Shown: piece after piece, positions 12,719-14,116 of the stretch | How the letters are laid out: each line of letters opens with the position of its first letter | Position numbering within the stretch: position 1 is the stretch's first letter | Assembly (NCBI GenBank): GCA_030038715.1 | Contig: JASHSO010000342.1 | Coordinates: forward strand, 1 to 14,116 | DNA: 14,116 nt | Origin: Streptosporangiaceae bacterium | GTDB taxonomy: Bacteria; Actinomycetota; Actinomycetes; Streptosporangiales; Streptosporangiaceae | Direction of reading: 5' to 3' | Notes under the pieces: model-generated | What the model was told of the DNA's origin: nothing | Database searches by the model: none | Seen by the model: only the letters and a program-made list of their open reading frames with translations | Made by a program: the position numbers and the translations under genes

Positions 12719-14116
12719 TGCGCAGGCTCGGGGTCTTCCTGGCGCTGCGGTGGCGCGCACTGACCGGCACCGCATCGGCGGCCACAGTCGCGCTAGGGTT
12801 GCTGGCCTGCCTGTGCACGTTGCTGGCTGTGGTCGGCCCGCGCGCCGCCGCGCAGCTGCGCACCGCCGCTTTCCGCCAGTTCATCGCTGCGGCACCGGCT
12901 ACCGACAAGACAGTGACCGGCAGCATCGATGACAGCGCGATGGGCACCGGCGAGTCGGGGGGCCTGTCCGCCAGCCAGATGCAGCGGGCCGCAGGCCAGC
13001 TTCGGCGGAACTTGCGCGGACTGCCGCTCGGCCCGGCGGCGGAGGACTGGTTCAGCCTGACGACGCCGCCGGTCGTTGTCACCGACCATGCCACAGCGGC
13101 GCAGTCAGCCCTGCCGCCCAAACTCGAGCTCACTTATCGGGACACGCTGGCATCGAACGTGCGCCTAGTTGCCGGGCGGCTGCCGGTCGGCGGCGGCAGT
13201 GCTGCCACCCTCGTGCAGGTCGCAGTCACCCGGCCGACCGCCCGGCGGTTCGGGCTTGGCATCGGCTCGCGGCTGCCGCTGCCGGGAACCGGCACCGTGC
13301 TGGCCGTGACGGGCATCGTGCAGCCGCGCGACGCGGCGGCGCCGTTCTGGACCGTCGATCCGGTCGCGGCGGCGCCAGCCATCACCTACGTGGGCAGCTA
13401 CGCCTTCTGGTTGGGAGCCGCCTTCATCTCGGCCGACGCTGTCAGCACCTTGCAAGCCAGGTTCAACATGGCTGCCACCCAGATCACCTGGATGTTCCCG
13501 CTCCGCCTCGGTCAGCTCACGGCGGCGCAGGCGGGCGGACTGCAAGAGCAGCTAGCTGGAGCGCTCGCGACTGCCGGACAGCTCACCGCCGCGACAAGGT
13601 CCACTGCCAGCCGGTGCTCTGCGACGGGGCCAAGCCACACCAAGCGCGGCCAGAAGTTCCGCGTGTCGGTCCATTGCTCGCCAGCCAGGTCGCAGGTCCC
13701 GCTGTCGATCGCGATGGCTTCCGGCACCGCGTCGTTGCTGGCCGAGTTCGATGCCGAGGCTGCGTCTGTCGGCAGCGTGCTCGACTTGTTCTCGGTCAGC
13801 CTCGCCGTGCTTGCGGCGACAGTCGTGCTACTGGCCGGCTGGCTGGTGGCCGAGCAGCGGCGGGGGGACTTTGCCGTGCTGCGGGCTCGCGGGGCGGGCC
13901 GCCGTCAGCTCGGGGTCGCCGTCCTCGTCGGCAGCGCCGTGACCGTACTGCCGGGGGCGGCCGTCGGTGCAGCCATCGGCGTGCTGCTGACACCGTCCTC
14001 ATCCGCTTCGCTGAGCTGGTGGCTCGCTGGGCTGGAAGTGCTCGCATGCCTGGCCGGACCGATGCTGATTACGGTCTTGCTGCATCGCGACTACGCACCG
14101 ATCCGGCTGGACCAGT
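12718..14116 (+). CDS. Second FtsX-type ABC transporter permease, partial (3' end outside window)
   Basis: The frame opens at ATG 12718, overlapping the stop of the preceding permease, and stays open for 466 codons to the window edge. A basic start (MRRLGVFLALRWR) leads into a first membrane helix (about 20-42), then an outer domain of about 310 residues. FtsX-core helices follow near 357-380, 396-423 and 433-455, with AEQRRGDFAVLRARGAGRRQLG (about 380-401) as the cytoplasmic loop; this loop closely matches that of the upstream permease. The outer domain carries a Cys pair before the second helix (about 301 and 320), possibly a disulfide. The start is fixed by the one-base coupling. The two genes probably supply both halves of one transporter, whose ATPase may lie further downstream (inference). 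Confidence 0.9.
   Translation, partial: MRRLGVFLALRWRALTGTASAATVALGLLACLCTLLAVVGPRAAAQLRTAAFRQFIAAAPATDKTVTGSIDDSAMGTGESGGLSASQMQRAAGQLRRNLRGLPLGPAAEDWFSLTTPPVVVTDHATAAQSALPPKLELTYRDTLASNVRLVAGRLPVGGGSAATLVQVAVTRPTARRFGLGIGSRLPLPGTGTVLAVTGIVQPRDAAAPFWTVDPVAAAPAITYVGSYAFWLGAAFISADAVSTLQARFNMAATQITWMFPLRLGQLTAAQAGGLQEQLAGALATAGQLTAATRSTASRCSATGPSHTKRGQKFRVSVHCSPARSQVPLSIAMASGTASLLAEFDAEAASVGSVLDLFSVSLAVLAATVVLLAGWLVAEQRRGDFAVLRARGAGRRQLGVAVLVGSAVTVLPGAAVGAAIGVLLTPSSSASLSWWLAGLEVLACLAGPMLITVLLHRDYAPIRLDQ

Overview
The window is strongly GC-rich, with G/C-dominated third codon positions, GTG starts, four-base or one-base start/stop overlaps, and gene families typical of mycelial or soil Actinobacteria (ECF sigma with a membrane partner, MgtA-like mannosyltransferase, ribosomal protection protein, fused FtsX permeases). 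A Streptosporangiales-like or related actinomycete is my inference. All genes that I can support read on the + strand. No tRNA, rRNA, CRISPR array or recognisable insertion sequence was seen.

Layout. (1) 1-432 holds no convincing gene but contains a perfect 20-bp palindrome (323-342) that matches the CRP/GlxR operator pattern TGTGA-N6-TCACA. It lies upstream of a small secreted protein (433-861), which is followed by a bulged 15-bp hairpin (882-925). (2) 948-2626 is a two-gene unit: an ECF-type sigma factor and, overlapping it by one base, a single-pass membrane protein with a Pro/Ser-rich stalk and two Ig-like outer domains, probably its anti-sigma factor. The secreted protein and the outer domain share the same residue pattern, which suggests one extracytoplasmic signalling module. 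(3) 2820-4980 carries a possible leader peptide overlapping the GTG start of an EF-G-like tetracycline ribosomal protection protein, with a terminator hairpin at 5054-5089. (4) 5254-5754 encodes an unrecognised soluble protein with a very good ribosome binding site. (5) 6030-8041 is an overlapping pair: a GT4 glycosyltransferase closely resembling the mycobacterial mannosyltransferase MgtA, and an SGNH/GDSL esterase. This suggests synthesis and acyl trimming of a cell-envelope glycolipid. (6) 8241-9296 encodes an exported right-handed parallel beta-helix protein with cysteine pairs at both ends, preceded by an AT-rich 9-bp inverted repeat. (7) 9491-14116 begins a two-gene, translationally coupled set of large FtsX-type ABC permeases; the second runs off the window and the ATPase is not in view.

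The strongest candidates for something undescribed are the secreted Ig protein/sigma/Ig-ectodomain anti-sigma module with its CRP-like palindrome, the overlapping leader ORF and unusual C-terminal tail of the ribosomal protection gene, and a terminator-like hairpin inside the mannosyltransferase reading frame.
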